From OLB16 sp964422415 (GTDB lineage: Bacteria > Hinthialibacterota > Hinthialibacteria > OLB16): DNA of 9,162 nucleotides. The stretch lies in contig CAYRBI010000215.1 of assembly GCA_964422415.1 (NCBI GenBank), forward strand, positions 1 through 9,162. The letters are read 5' to 3'. This document shows positions 1 to 6,061 of this stretch, in pieces; the first letter of the stretch is position 1; every line of letters starts with the position of its first letter. The notes below the pieces were generated by a model. That model ran no database searches. It was not told where the DNA came from and worked only from the letters and a program-made list of their open reading frames with translations. A program made the translations under genes and the position numbers.

Positions 1-1335
1 AAACTCGCGCGGGTCCGTAATGGTTCCCCGGACGGCGGAGGCCGCTACGGTGAGCGGAGAAGCCAGGAACACCTGAGCTGTTTTGGAGCCCATGCGTCCC
101 GGGAAATTCCGGTTGGTGGTGGAGATGCACACCCCGGGAGTGTTCAAACGCCCGAGGGTATCGGCTGGACCACCCAGGCAGGCCGCGCAGGAGGCCGGGC
201 CAATCTTCGCGCCCGCCTCGGTGAAAATTGAGCGCAGGGTTCTCCCATTGTACTTCTTCTCATCCAGTGCGAGATCCACTTGTGTGGTGGAGGGCACAAT
301 AAAAGTGTCGACTTTGACATGGTGGCCATCCAGCACCCGTGCCGCGCCCTCGAAGTCCTCGATCTTTCCACCTGTACAGGAGCCGATATAGGCCTGGGTG
401 ATCTTCACATCGCCCAGATCGCACGCCTTGGCGCGGTTGTCCGGGGAATGTGGCTTAGCTACGGTCGGTTCCAACGTGGAAAGGTCAAATTCACGCACCG
501 AGTGGAAACGGGCATCGGGATCGCTTCTCAGTACCGTGTAGGGTTTATTGGTCTTGGAGCGGACATACTTCTCCGTGATTTCATCCGCTGGAATGATCCC
601 ATTCTTGCCACCGGCCTCGATGGCCATGTTGCAAATGGTCATCCGTTCTTCAATGGACAGAGAAAAAACCCCCTCCCCATCAAACTCCATGGCGCGGTAG
701 GTGGCCCCATCCACCCCGATCTCTCCGATGATGTGCAGGATGATGTCCTTGGCCATCAGGTAGGATGGAAGTTTACCCGTCAAAACAAACTTCATGGTCT
801 CCGGCACCCGCAGCCAGAGTTTACCAGTCCCCATCACAAAGCCGGCATCCGTATTGCCGATACCTGTGGCGAACTCCCCGAAGGCCCCAGCGGTGCAGGT
901 GTGGGAGTCGGTGCCGAAGAGGACTTCGCCGGGACGGGTATGCCCCTCCTCGGCGAGGGCCATGTGGCAGACCCCTTTGTAACTCGTCTGGGTGGGGTCC
1001 TTGTAAGGAGAAGGGATTCCCTCGCCTTTCAGGAAGTCGGGGTCATAGTAAAACTTGATCCCCTGCTCCTTCACGAAGGCGCGGAGGATATCGATGTTGC
1101 GATGGGCATGAACATCGGCGGTAAAAATGTAGTGATCGGGAATGATTACGATCTTCTCCGGATCAAAGACCTTGGCCGATGAGCCAAACTGTTTTCTGAA
1201 GACACCGATGGTTCCGGGTCCACAGACATCATGGGTCATCAAGACATCGGTGGTGACCCAGACATTCTCGCCTGGGATGACCTGATCACGTCCAGAATGG
1301 AGTGCCAGGATTTTCTCGCTGAGAGTCTGTCCCAT
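1..1335 (-). CDS. leuC: 3-isopropylmalate dehydratase large subunit (LeuC/aconitase family), 3' end cut by the window edge
   Basis: This is a cytoplasmic [4Fe-4S] hydro-lyase. With the small subunit LeuD it isomerises 2-isopropylmalate to 3-isopropylmalate in leucine synthesis. The frame is open for 445 codons from the ATG at 1335 and has no stop before base 1. It ends in ITDPREF, a sequence typical of the extreme C-terminus of this family, so only a few codons should be missing. The N-terminus MGQTLSEKIL and the blocks THDVCGPGTIG and FGTDSHTCTAGAFGEFATG are characteristic of the family. The cluster ligands are C320 (in IGSCTGGKIEDF), C383 and C386 (in SCAACLGG). The short single-domain form is shared with homoaconitase-type enzymes, so a homoaconitate substrate is possible, but leuC is the more likely call. 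No leuD is visible. AAGGA lies just before the ATG, and a purine-rich GAGAGGTGAGG lies about 10 bases upstream. The gene has its own promoter. Confidence 0.93.
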   Translation of the reverse strand, partial: MGQTLSEKILALHSGRDQVIPGENVWVTTDVLMTHDVCGPGTIGVFRKQFGSSAKVFDPEKIVIIPDHYIFTADVHAHRNIDILRAFVKEQGIKFYYDPDFLKGEGIPSPYKDPTQTSYKGVCHMALAEEGHTRPGEVLFGTDSHTCTAGAFGEFATGIGNTDAGFVMGTGKLWLRVPETMKFVLTGKLPSYLMAKDIILHIIGEIGVDGATYRAMEFDGEGVFSLSIEERMTICNMAIEAGGKNGIIPADEITEKYVRSKTNKPYTVLRSDPDARFHSVREFDLSTLEPTVAKPHSPDNRAKACDLGDVKITQAYIGSCTGGKIEDFEGAARVLDGHHVKVDTFIVPSTTQVDLALDEKKYNGRTLRSIFTEAGAKIGPASCAACLGGPADTLGRLNTPGVCISTTNRNFPGRMGSKTAQVFLASPLTVAASAVRGTITDPREF

Positions 1336-1375
1336 TTCCTTACAACCTCACCTCTCCGGGTGGAAACCCGTGTAG

Positions 1376-1410
1376 TGATTTGAGTATAACGGGGGGGGGT
1401 ATTGAGTCAA
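1376..1410 (-). promoter_or_regulatory. Sigma70-type promoter of leuC with a C9 tract in its spacer
   Basis: Read on the minus strand, a -35 box TTGACT (1410-1405) and a -10 box TATACT (1388-1383) each match the consensus at five of six positions. They are separated by 16 bases. Nine of those 16 are an uninterrupted C run (G9 on the plus strand, 1391-1399). Transcription would start near 1376, leaving about 40 bases of leader. That leader contains a small hairpin, CGGGT-GGAA-ACCCG on the plus strand (1357-1370), just ahead of the ribosome-binding region. One extra C would give the optimal 17-base spacer. Confidence 0.6.
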
Positions 1411-1418
1411 TTCTCAAT
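1401..1418. promoter_or_regulatory. Inverted repeat overlapping the leuC -35 box (operator candidate)
   Basis: ATTGAG (1401-1406) and CTCAAT (1413-1418) form a perfect 6-bp dyad around a 6-base centre. The -35 box at 1405-1410 lies inside the dyad. A dimeric regulator bound here would block RNA polymerase. The dyad is AT-rich and has no T-run after it on either strand, so a terminator for the PilZ gene is less likely. No regulator is identified. Confidence 0.3.
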
Positions 1419-1430
1419 GGACATGAAGGC

Positions 1431-2222
1431 TCACACCCTCTTGCTTTTCAGGCGGCGGATAGCTTCGTCGAGATACCTTACCGCGACCCGGTCGAGATTC
1501 TCGAAAGTGAGCCCATAACAGGACATCGGCCCAGTGGTACACCGGACAACCTTACAGCGTGGGGTGATCCTATGTTGAAGAGAGGTGTTCCCACCAACCA
1601 AGATCAAGGAAGTCAGGTCAATGATGATCTCCTCGCCGGTCTCTAGTTCCACGGGCATCGCCACGAAAGCTCCGAAGGTGCTGACATTGACCATGTGGAG
1701 TAATGAGTGCGCTGGCCAGCTCTCATCCTCACGCTTTTTCCAACGTAGATGGAGATCGACCTCATACCGGTCCGCACGGCGCCGTTGAATATGACGGATT
1801 TTTTCCAGTCCCGGTATCCGCAGATCCCATACTGGCAGAGGTTTGGTCCTCACTTGAATCACATCCGTCTCCACCAAGAGAAGACCATTCGGCGAGACTT
1901 CAGTCACGGTGATCTGAGTTCCGGGTAGTACTCCCATCCGCTTCCCCTGAACAACAGGGGCATCCAATTCAATCACATGGGAATCACAGAGGCGGACAGA
2001 GGTATGGAGTACTACCGGAGGATCCGCTAGATGGACTTCCACCTTCACCCGTCCCCCAATTTTAAGGAGCGAGGGCGTCATACGTCTCTCAAAAGTATCC
2101 ATTCTAGTAGCAATCATTATGGGTTGAGTCTCATCTTTCAAGGTGAGTTGGCTAGACTTGTCAACAGAAGGTTTACTCCCGCTCGCAATAATCATCTCTT
2201 TAGACTGATTGAAATTTGACAC
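1431..2222 (-). CDS. PilZ-domain protein, YcgR-like c-di-GMP receptor
   Basis: This 263-residue soluble protein has a two-domain layout. Residues about 45-140 form a beta-rich region resembling the flagellar-brake/YcgR N-terminal domain. Residues about 145-258 form a PilZ domain. Both halves of the c-di-GMP site are visible: R148-x3-R152 in QRRRADRY, and N179-x-S181-x2-G184 in NVSTFGAF. It is therefore predicted to bind c-di-GMP and pass the signal to motility, polysaccharide or secretion machinery; the target is unknown. The longest frame begins with GTG at 2222, but no clear Shine-Dalgarno precedes it. ATG codons at residues 10, 36 and 41 are alternative starts that would spare both domains. 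It starts 27 bases after the metallopeptidase gene and is probably co-transcribed with it. The junction contains a 6-bp hairpin (2232-2251). Confidence 0.85.
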   Translation of the reverse strand: MSNFNQSKEMIIASGSKPSVDKSSQLTLKDETQPIMIATRMDTFERRMTPSLLKIGGRVKVEVHLADPPVVLHTSVRLCDSHVIELDAPVVQGKRMGVLPGTQITVTEVSPNGLLLVETDVIQVRTKPLPVWDLRIPGLEKIRHIQRRRADRYEVDLHLRWKKREDESWPAHSLLHMVNVSTFGAFVAMPVELETGEEIIIDLTSLILVGGNTSLQHRITPRCKVVRCTTGPMSCYGLTFENLDRVAVRYLDEAIRRLKSKRV

Positions 2223-2249
2223 CCGATTCCAGAGGTGTATGAAACCACC

Positions 2250-3125
2250 TCACTGACTCGTTTTCACATACTCAAGTACGGCCGGAATTCCATGCCGAGC
2301 TTCGACAGCCTGGATTATACGGTAACCTTGGCCATAAATGTCATCCCGTTTCTGCAATACTCTCAACGCTTGATCGCACTTGAGGGACTCCAGAACCTTG
2401 GCCGCGGTCCACTGTGCAAATCCCTCCTTAATGAGTAAGCGTTGCCCCTTGGGGACTCGTCCCTCTTGCCAGACATGAGCGAGTTCATGCGCCACAGTCT
2501 CGATTAAGGTGGCTCTTGGCATATCGTTTAAGAGCAGGATTTGCACTGTGCCATCTTCATGGATGAAGGCCCCCAGTTCTCGTGTGGTTCCCAACAGGCT
2601 GACGCCCACATGCGGAGCCAGATCCGTCACGAATTGGAAACCGGTCTGAGTGGGGAGTTGAAGGTGCAGGCGGGTGTTGAGCCAGTCCCGGATCTGAAGG
2701 ACGAGGTGCCGGGCCTCCTCCGGATCCTGGATCACCTCATGACGGCATTCCTGGCAGACAATCCGTTTTCCTTTTTGGGTATCCCGCACTGGCCGTCCAC
2801 AGAAAAAGCAATGGGGGAGGGTCTTGTAACACTTTTCGCAATACAGGCCGGGCAGACCCGGAATCTCATAGTAAACATTGGTGATGGGAGCACCGCAGGT
2901 GTGACACCGAGGAGCAGATTTCTGTTCAGGTGTGCCCGCTTCACTCACACCCAGGATGAAGAGAGCGTTGGCTGTCAAGAACAGGGAGAGTAGATGGAAA
3001 GCACGTACATTCAGATTCATAGGTTTACACCATACGAATCCACTGGATGCCCGGCAAGTCTGTTTGTTGATGTGAAAGAGAGAATGGAAGCCTGCCATGC
3101 CATCTTCGCGAAGGTGAAAATCCAT
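2250..3125 (-). CDS. DA1-like zinc metallopeptidase with two CxxC zinc-finger modules, exported or membrane-anchored
   Basis: Numbered from the ATG at 3125 (291 residues), four CxxC pairs (C74/C77, C96/C99, C106/C109, C124/C127) form two treble-clef or LIM-like zinc modules. They precede a gluzincin-type protease domain. Its zinc site is H213-E214-L-A-H217 (in VAHELAHVW), with E234 of KEGFAQW 17 residues later as third ligand. LIM-like fingers followed by HExxH and an EG(x)xQ motif match the family of the plant ubiquitin-activated peptidase DA1. A hydrophobic segment at residues about 43-60 fits a signal peptide or N-terminal anchor, which would put the fingers and protease outside the cytoplasm. 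I chose ATG 3125 because GGAGGT lies 4 bases upstream. ATG 3020 is the alternative: it would place the hydrophobic segment at a standard signal-peptide position but has no Shine-Dalgarno. The substrate is unknown. Confidence 0.75.
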   Translation of the reverse strand: MDFHLREDGMAGFHSLFHINKQTCRASSGFVWCKPMNLNVRAFHLLSLFLTANALFILGVSEAGTPEQKSAPRCHTCGAPITNVYYEIPGLPGLYCEKCYKTLPHCFFCGRPVRDTQKGKRIVCQECRHEVIQDPEEARHLVLQIRDWLNTRLHLQLPTQTGFQFVTDLAPHVGVSLLGTTRELGAFIHEDGTVQILLLNDMPRATLIETVAHELAHVWQEGRVPKGQRLLIKEGFAQWTAAKVLESLKCDQALRVLQKRDDIYGQGYRIIQAVEARHGIPAVLEYVKTSQ

Positions 3126-3129
3126 GGCC

Positions 3130-3135
3130 ACCTCC
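3130..3135 (-). promoter_or_regulatory. Ribosome binding site that favours the upstream start of the metallopeptidase
   Basis: GGAGGT on the minus strand (plus-strand ACCTCC) is separated by 4 bases from the ATG at 3125. It supports a start 35 codons upstream of the Met that begins the apparent signal peptide. Confidence 0.45.
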
Positions 3136-3185
3136 ACTCGACAGGAACCACAGTCTTTCTCACAGGACCTTTTCTGGGAAAATCA

Positions 3186-3215
3186 AGTATATCGTATCCA
3201 TGCTATTTCTCTAAA
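3186..3215 (-). promoter_or_regulatory. Candidate promoter for the metallopeptidase-PilZ genes
   Basis: On the minus strand, TTTAGA (3215-3210, four of six matches to the -35 consensus) is followed after 18 bases by TATACT (3191-3186, five of six matches to the -10 consensus). Transcription would begin near 3179, about 54 bases before the ATG at 3125. Confidence 0.35.
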
Positions 3216-3283
3216 CTTCAGCATGTAAGTTTGAGAACCTCTGTTAATTTAGTACTCTAGGGTCAATCTTCCTTGGCCGATAA

Positions 3284-3299
3284 TCTTCTTGAAAGAAGA
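3284..3299. repeat. 16-base palindrome in the intergenic region
   Basis: TCTTCTT and AAGAAGA flank a 2-base centre (GA), forming a near-perfect dyad. It lies about 150 bases upstream of the PEP-CTERM gene and is not followed by a T-run, so an operator is more plausible than a terminator. No binding protein is known. Confidence 0.25.
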
Positions 3300-3434
3300 G
3301 TCCGGATCGAGACGTCCGAGATGATCTGCTCCGGCCCAGTCTTCAGTGATAGGCCACGTGTTCTCAGTGGAATCCGCTGGGAAATGTCAGTGAGGCCAGG
3401 GCCAGAGTGGATCCAGGAGTGTTGTTCATGAAGA

Positions 3435-3440
3435 AAGGGA
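3435..3440 (+). promoter_or_regulatory. Ribosome binding site that sets the PEP-CTERM start
   Basis: AAGGGA directly abuts the ATG at 3441, leaving no spacer for that codon. It is 6 bases from the ATG at 3447 and 9 bases from the ATG at 3450. The start at 3447 is therefore preferred. Confidence 0.5.
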
Positions 3441-3446
3441 ATGACC

Positions 3447-4274
3447 ATGATGTATAAACGGTGTGTTGCAGTTTTTATTGCGATCCTTGCCTTGAGTGGC
3501 GAGGCATTGGCTCTCTCCATTTCCACCAGTGAGCTGGCTGGGTTAACTTGGTCATACACCAAGGATCCCAGTTCCGATGCAGCCTCCTCGAGAAATGTCT
3601 CGTTTGAGACATATGGAATGGGCTCGGCCATTTCCAAAGGTTTTCTGTATGTGGTGGTACAGACGGATTTTCCCGAATCAGGAGCTATGGGGAGTGACTC
3701 CTACACTGGGTTAACACGCTTCTCTCCGGGCGACTTATACATCAATGTGGGTGGTACCTTTCAATCCAAGACGGGAACTGTCTATGGTGTTGCTACCACC
3801 ACCCATGCCAACATCGTGCAGCAGGCCTATGCTGGAACCTGGCAGACTGTTCAGGCTGGGAAGCTCTACACAAGTGCCTCATTCGCCACGGGGACCTTCG
3901 AGCAGTATGAACTCAACCATTCCAACGCCGAACCGGATGATGGTGATGGCAATATCCGCTTGAATTCCTATCCGACTTTACTGCGGGCGGGGACAGCCGC
4001 GAGTGGTGATGTTTCCGGAGTGTTGTACCGGACCGTGACCGGCTCTGATTGGGCCTATGAGATTGTGTATAAGATCTCGTTGGCTTCCTTGGGTTTGGTA
4101 GGCACCACTAGTGATCCCCTTGTGCAGCTCTTCTGGGTTATGGAGTGTGGTAATGATGGTGTCGAACACACTGTCAAGTCGGCGCCCAATCCCGTGGTTC
4201 CCGAGCCCTCTACAATAGCCTTGTTGATGGCTGGTCTGGGGGCTCTTGTTGTCAAACGCCGCCAGCAAGCTTAG
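3447..4274 (+). CDS. PEP-CTERM sorting domain protein (exosortase substrate)
   Basis: This is a secreted surface protein of 275 residues. An N-terminal signal peptide (residues 1-22) has a likely cleavage after ALA. The C-terminus carries the full tripartite sorting signal: the motif VPEPST at 251-256, a hydrophobic helix (about 257-270) and the basic tail KRRQQA. Exosortase is known to recognise this signal, process it and release the protein to the envelope or exopolysaccharide matrix. The mature body is rich in Ser, Thr, Gly and Tyr and looks all-beta. It includes the block FWVMECGND around C234, its only cysteine, which resembles a conserved C-terminal block in a family of uncharacterised PEP-CTERM proteins. 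The molecular role is unknown. The membrane protein 118 bases downstream may belong to the same surface system. The start at 3447 is chosen over 3441 because of Shine-Dalgarno spacing. Confidence 0.9.
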   Translation: MMYKRCVAVFIAILALSGEALALSISTSELAGLTWSYTKDPSSDAASSRNVSFETYGMGSAISKGFLYVVVQTDFPESGAMGSDSYTGLTRFSPGDLYINVGGTFQSKTGTVYGVATTTHANIVQQAYAGTWQTVQAGKLYTSASFATGTFEQYELNHSNAEPDDGDGNIRLNSYPTLLRAGTAASGDVSGVLYRTVTGSDWAYEIVYKISLASLGLVGTTSDPLVQLFWVMECGNDGVEHTVKSAPNPVVPEPSTIALLMAGLGALVVKRRQQA

Positions 4275-4392
4275 CGGGTTGCTGTAGTATTAGGTGTATG
4301 GCTGTTGATCCATTTTCGTGAGGTTGGCGGAACGAAGAAAAACCTGAGGGAGAAGGTTGTTAATTTGACAGCCTCCTCCTTTTCAGTTTTCT

Positions 4393-5247
4393 ATGAGAGT
4401 GGGTAGAATCTCTTTTGTGACCTTCGTGGCCTTCCTCTTGCTGACTTTTGTCTCTTTTCTGCTGACCGGCGTGCTTCACCTGTTTTCCCGCCGTATGGGA
4501 TGGGTGACTCCACGCAGGCTTGGCCGGAAGCGAGTGTCCTTATCTCCCACCTCTGAGGGGGGATTGGCCTTCCTGGTTCCGTTTCTCATCTGCCTGGCCT
4601 CCTCCTATTTCTTTTTGGAGAACGATCTGTGGTTGAAACCGGAAGAGATGCAGGCCCGGCAAGTGGATCTGGGGATTGCACTGGTGTGGGTGTGGGCATT
4701 GGGACGGTGGGGTGACGGGAAGGGCTTTTCTCATGCCTGGAGCCTTTTCGCGGTGGCATCAGGTGCAATGTATTTGGCCTCTACTGGTTTCCTGATTCAT
4801 GGCCTGAGTGTGGGTGGAAACACTCAAGAACTGGGGTGGTATTCCCTGCCAGTGACAGTCCTGTGGTTGGTGATTCTCTCCGAGTTCGTGCGCTTGTTCG
4901 AGGGCTTAGATGGCATCCTGATTCTGCTGGCGTGCCTGGGGGTCTTCCTTCAGCTGAGTTATGTCTTGCCGGAGGAGGAAGGCTATGCCCGCGCGCTGTG
5001 CTTCTGTGCCCTTCCGCCGCTTCTGGGGCTGCTCCCCTGGCGGCTCTATCCGGCCAAGATCGAAATGCGTGGTATCGGAGCCTTCTTGCCCGGCTTTGTG
5101 CTCGGTGCCATCACCGTGGTGGGACGCGAAAAGGCGTTCACCACCAAGGCGGTGGTGATCCCCACCCTGATTGTCATCGCTGTCTTCTCGTTCTTCTGCC
5201 TCTGGCTGCTGGAACAACACCTCTTTCTGCCAAAAAAGAAAGATTAA
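4393..5247 (+). CDS. Degenerate MraY/WecA-family membrane protein, probably not catalytic
   Basis: This 284-residue integral membrane protein has about nine predicted hydrophobic helices. Its motif order follows the polyprenyl-phosphate sugar-1-phosphate transferase family: an N-terminal helix, then SEGGLAF (54-60), LGRWGDG (103-109), LFEGLDGI (168-175) and MRGIGAFLPGF (225-235). In active relatives the last three read roughly GxxDD, NxxDGxDG and MGDxGS. Here the first Asp of the DD pair is Gly (D108 remains), the first Asp of the loop motif is Glu (E170; D173 remains), and the MGD Asp is replaced (R226, G227). The protein ends after the helix that follows the MGD-like motif, so the histidine-rich C-terminal loop and last helices are missing. 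Relatives are usually 320-360 residues. It could be a pseudoenzyme, partner or regulator in lipid-linked sugar metabolism. The ATG at 4393 is the first possible start in frame, but no Shine-Dalgarno is evident. Confidence 0.65.
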   Translation: MRVGRISFVTFVAFLLLTFVSFLLTGVLHLFSRRMGWVTPRRLGRKRVSLSPTSEGGLAFLVPFLICLASSYFFLENDLWLKPEEMQARQVDLGIALVWVWALGRWGDGKGFSHAWSLFAVASGAMYLASTGFLIHGLSVGGNTQELGWYSLPVTVLWLVILSEFVRLFEGLDGILILLACLGVFLQLSYVLPEEEGYARALCFCALPPLLGLLPWRLYPAKIEMRGIGAFLPGFVLGAITVVGREKAFTTKAVVIPTLIVIAVFSFFCLWLLEQHLFLPKKKD

Positions 5248-5314
5248 GGAATGGATGCCTCCTGTCCTCCTGGATATACTGAATACCAGATTCATTACGG
5301 GCGAAGAGATGTCC

Positions 5315-5623
5315 ATGCACCCTGTCATTACTGATAAAATCGAAGAGATCCATCGTCTCTGCGAATGCTACCAGGTCAAGCGCCTGGAGGTCTTCGGCTC
5401 CGCTGTGAATGGCAAGTTCGATCCGGAAACAAGCGATCTCGATTTTCTGGTTGAATACAAGGACCTCGAACCGGGTGAGCATGCGCAGGCTTACTTCGGT
5501 CTAGTGGAGGGATTAGAGAGCTTGTTTGGACGCGATGTGGATCTGGTGATGACCTCGGCTATCAAGAACAAGTATTTCCTCGAAGCCATCCAACCTTGGA
5601 GAACCGAGCTGTATGCGAATTGA
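5315..5623 (+). CDS. mntA: MNT-type nucleotidyltransferase, antitoxin of a HEPN/MNT pair
   Basis: This 102-residue protein is a minimal nucleotidyltransferase. It has the F27-G28-S29 motif, the metal-binding pair D41-x-D43 (in SDLDFLVEY) and a third acidic residue, D76 (in DVDLVM). In characterised HEPN/MNT systems the MNT partner neutralises the HEPN RNase by transferring AMP to a tyrosine next to its active site. All visible catalytic residues are present, so it should be active. The frame is open far upstream. ATG 5315 is preferred because family members begin about 25 residues before the GS motif and GAAGAG sits 6 bases upstream. ATG 5309, or ATG 5255 with TAAGGA 4 bases upstream, are alternatives. 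It overlaps the hepT start by 11 bases, suggesting translational coupling. Confidence 0.85.
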   Translation: MHPVITDKIEEIHRLCECYQVKRLEVFGSAVNGKFDPETSDLDFLVEYKDLEPGEHAQAYFGLVEGLESLFGRDVDLVMTSAIKNKYFLEAIQPWRTELYAN

Positions 5624-5956
5624 ATCCAAGGTTTATCTCGAAGATATACGAATTGCGGTGGAGGAGACTCTCCGGTTTATCGCGGAGAAAAACTATTCGG
5701 ACTACTGGTCGGATCGCATGCTTCAGGTGGCGGTTGAAAGGGAATTCGAGATCATTGGTGAAGCTCTTCGGCGGTTGACCAGATCAGATCCCGATACGGC
5801 AGCGAAGATTCCAGATTATCATCGGATTTTAGTTTTAGGAACCGGTTGAGTCATGAGTACGACGATATTGATAATGTTGTCGTTTGGGATATTGCACACC
5901 GAGATTTACCTCAACTTCAGTCGGTGGTTATCGGATTGTTGAAAGAACCACATTGA
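5613..5956 (+). pseudogene. hepT: HEPN-domain RNase toxin (HepT/DUF86), frameshifted just before the active site
   Basis: The first frame (5613-5849) gives a typical HepT N-terminus, MRIESKVYLEDIRIAVEE, followed by the family block AVEREFEIIGEALRRL. After L75 it runs into TGTG and stops at 5847-5849. In the frame that restarts at 5837 the missing part appears intact: RNRLSHEYDDIDNVVVWDI and so on to the stop at 5954-5956. This part contains the complete RNase motif R-N-x3-H and the tyrosine two residues after the His that is the AMP acceptor in characterised HepT proteins. Restoring one base in the run GTTTT at 5832-5836 would give a continuous protein of 114 residues, the normal size. As written, the product lacks the active site. 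This is either a real inactivating -1 deletion or a homopolymer error in a draft assembly. The 11-base overlap with mntA identifies the pair. Confidence 0.85.
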
Positions 5957-6049
5957 TTTCTGTCTATGAGATTGATGGAGGGATTTGAACCTAAGAAATG
6001 TCTTGTCTCTACGTTCTATGAGTTGAACGGTATGTGTTGACCCTTTTTC

Positions 6050-6055
6050 AGGAGG
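6050..6055 (+). promoter_or_regulatory. Strong ribosome binding site of the DUF4139 gene
   Basis: A perfect AGGAGG lies 6 bases before a GTG codon. It fixes the start at GTG 6062, and the signal peptide follows at once. Confidence 0.75.
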
Positions 6056-6061
6056 ATTCCA

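Larger units (their letters stand above)
3126..3446. other. Intergenic region between divergent genes
   Basis: This stretch of about 320 bases separates the minus-strand metallopeptidase gene from the plus-strand PEP-CTERM gene. Both strands have short open frames here, but none has a recognisable protein or a convincing start. It holds a candidate minus-strand promoter (3186-3215), the ribosome binding sites of both flanking genes and a palindrome at 3284-3299. I see no clear sigma70 or sigma54 promoter for the plus-strand gene. Confidence 0.6.

Noticed and set aside
280..1182. A 300-codon open frame on the plus strand
   Set aside because: It lies wholly opposite leuC, whose minus-strand translation matches the family throughout. 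The plus-strand product has no recognisable motif.
3263..3637. A 124-codon minus-strand frame crossing the PEP-CTERM start
   Set aside because: It overlaps the signal-peptide region of a well-supported gene, shows no domain and has no clear ribosome binding site.
4263..4284. CAGCAA/TTGCTG hairpin as a terminator after the PEP-CTERM gene
   Set aside because: The stem is only 6 bp with a 10-base loop, overlaps the last codons and has no T-run after it.
4365..4394. TTGACA upstream of the WecA-like gene as a promoter
   Set aside because: The only -10 candidate at a suitable distance (TTCTAT) overlaps the start codon, so transcription would begin inside the gene.
5832..5839. Programmed -1 frameshifting as the primary explanation for hepT
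   Set aside because: The site A-GTT-TTA is not a standard slippery heptamer, and I see no evident stimulatory hairpin or upstream Shine-Dalgarno-like element. A deletion or a sequencing error is simpler.
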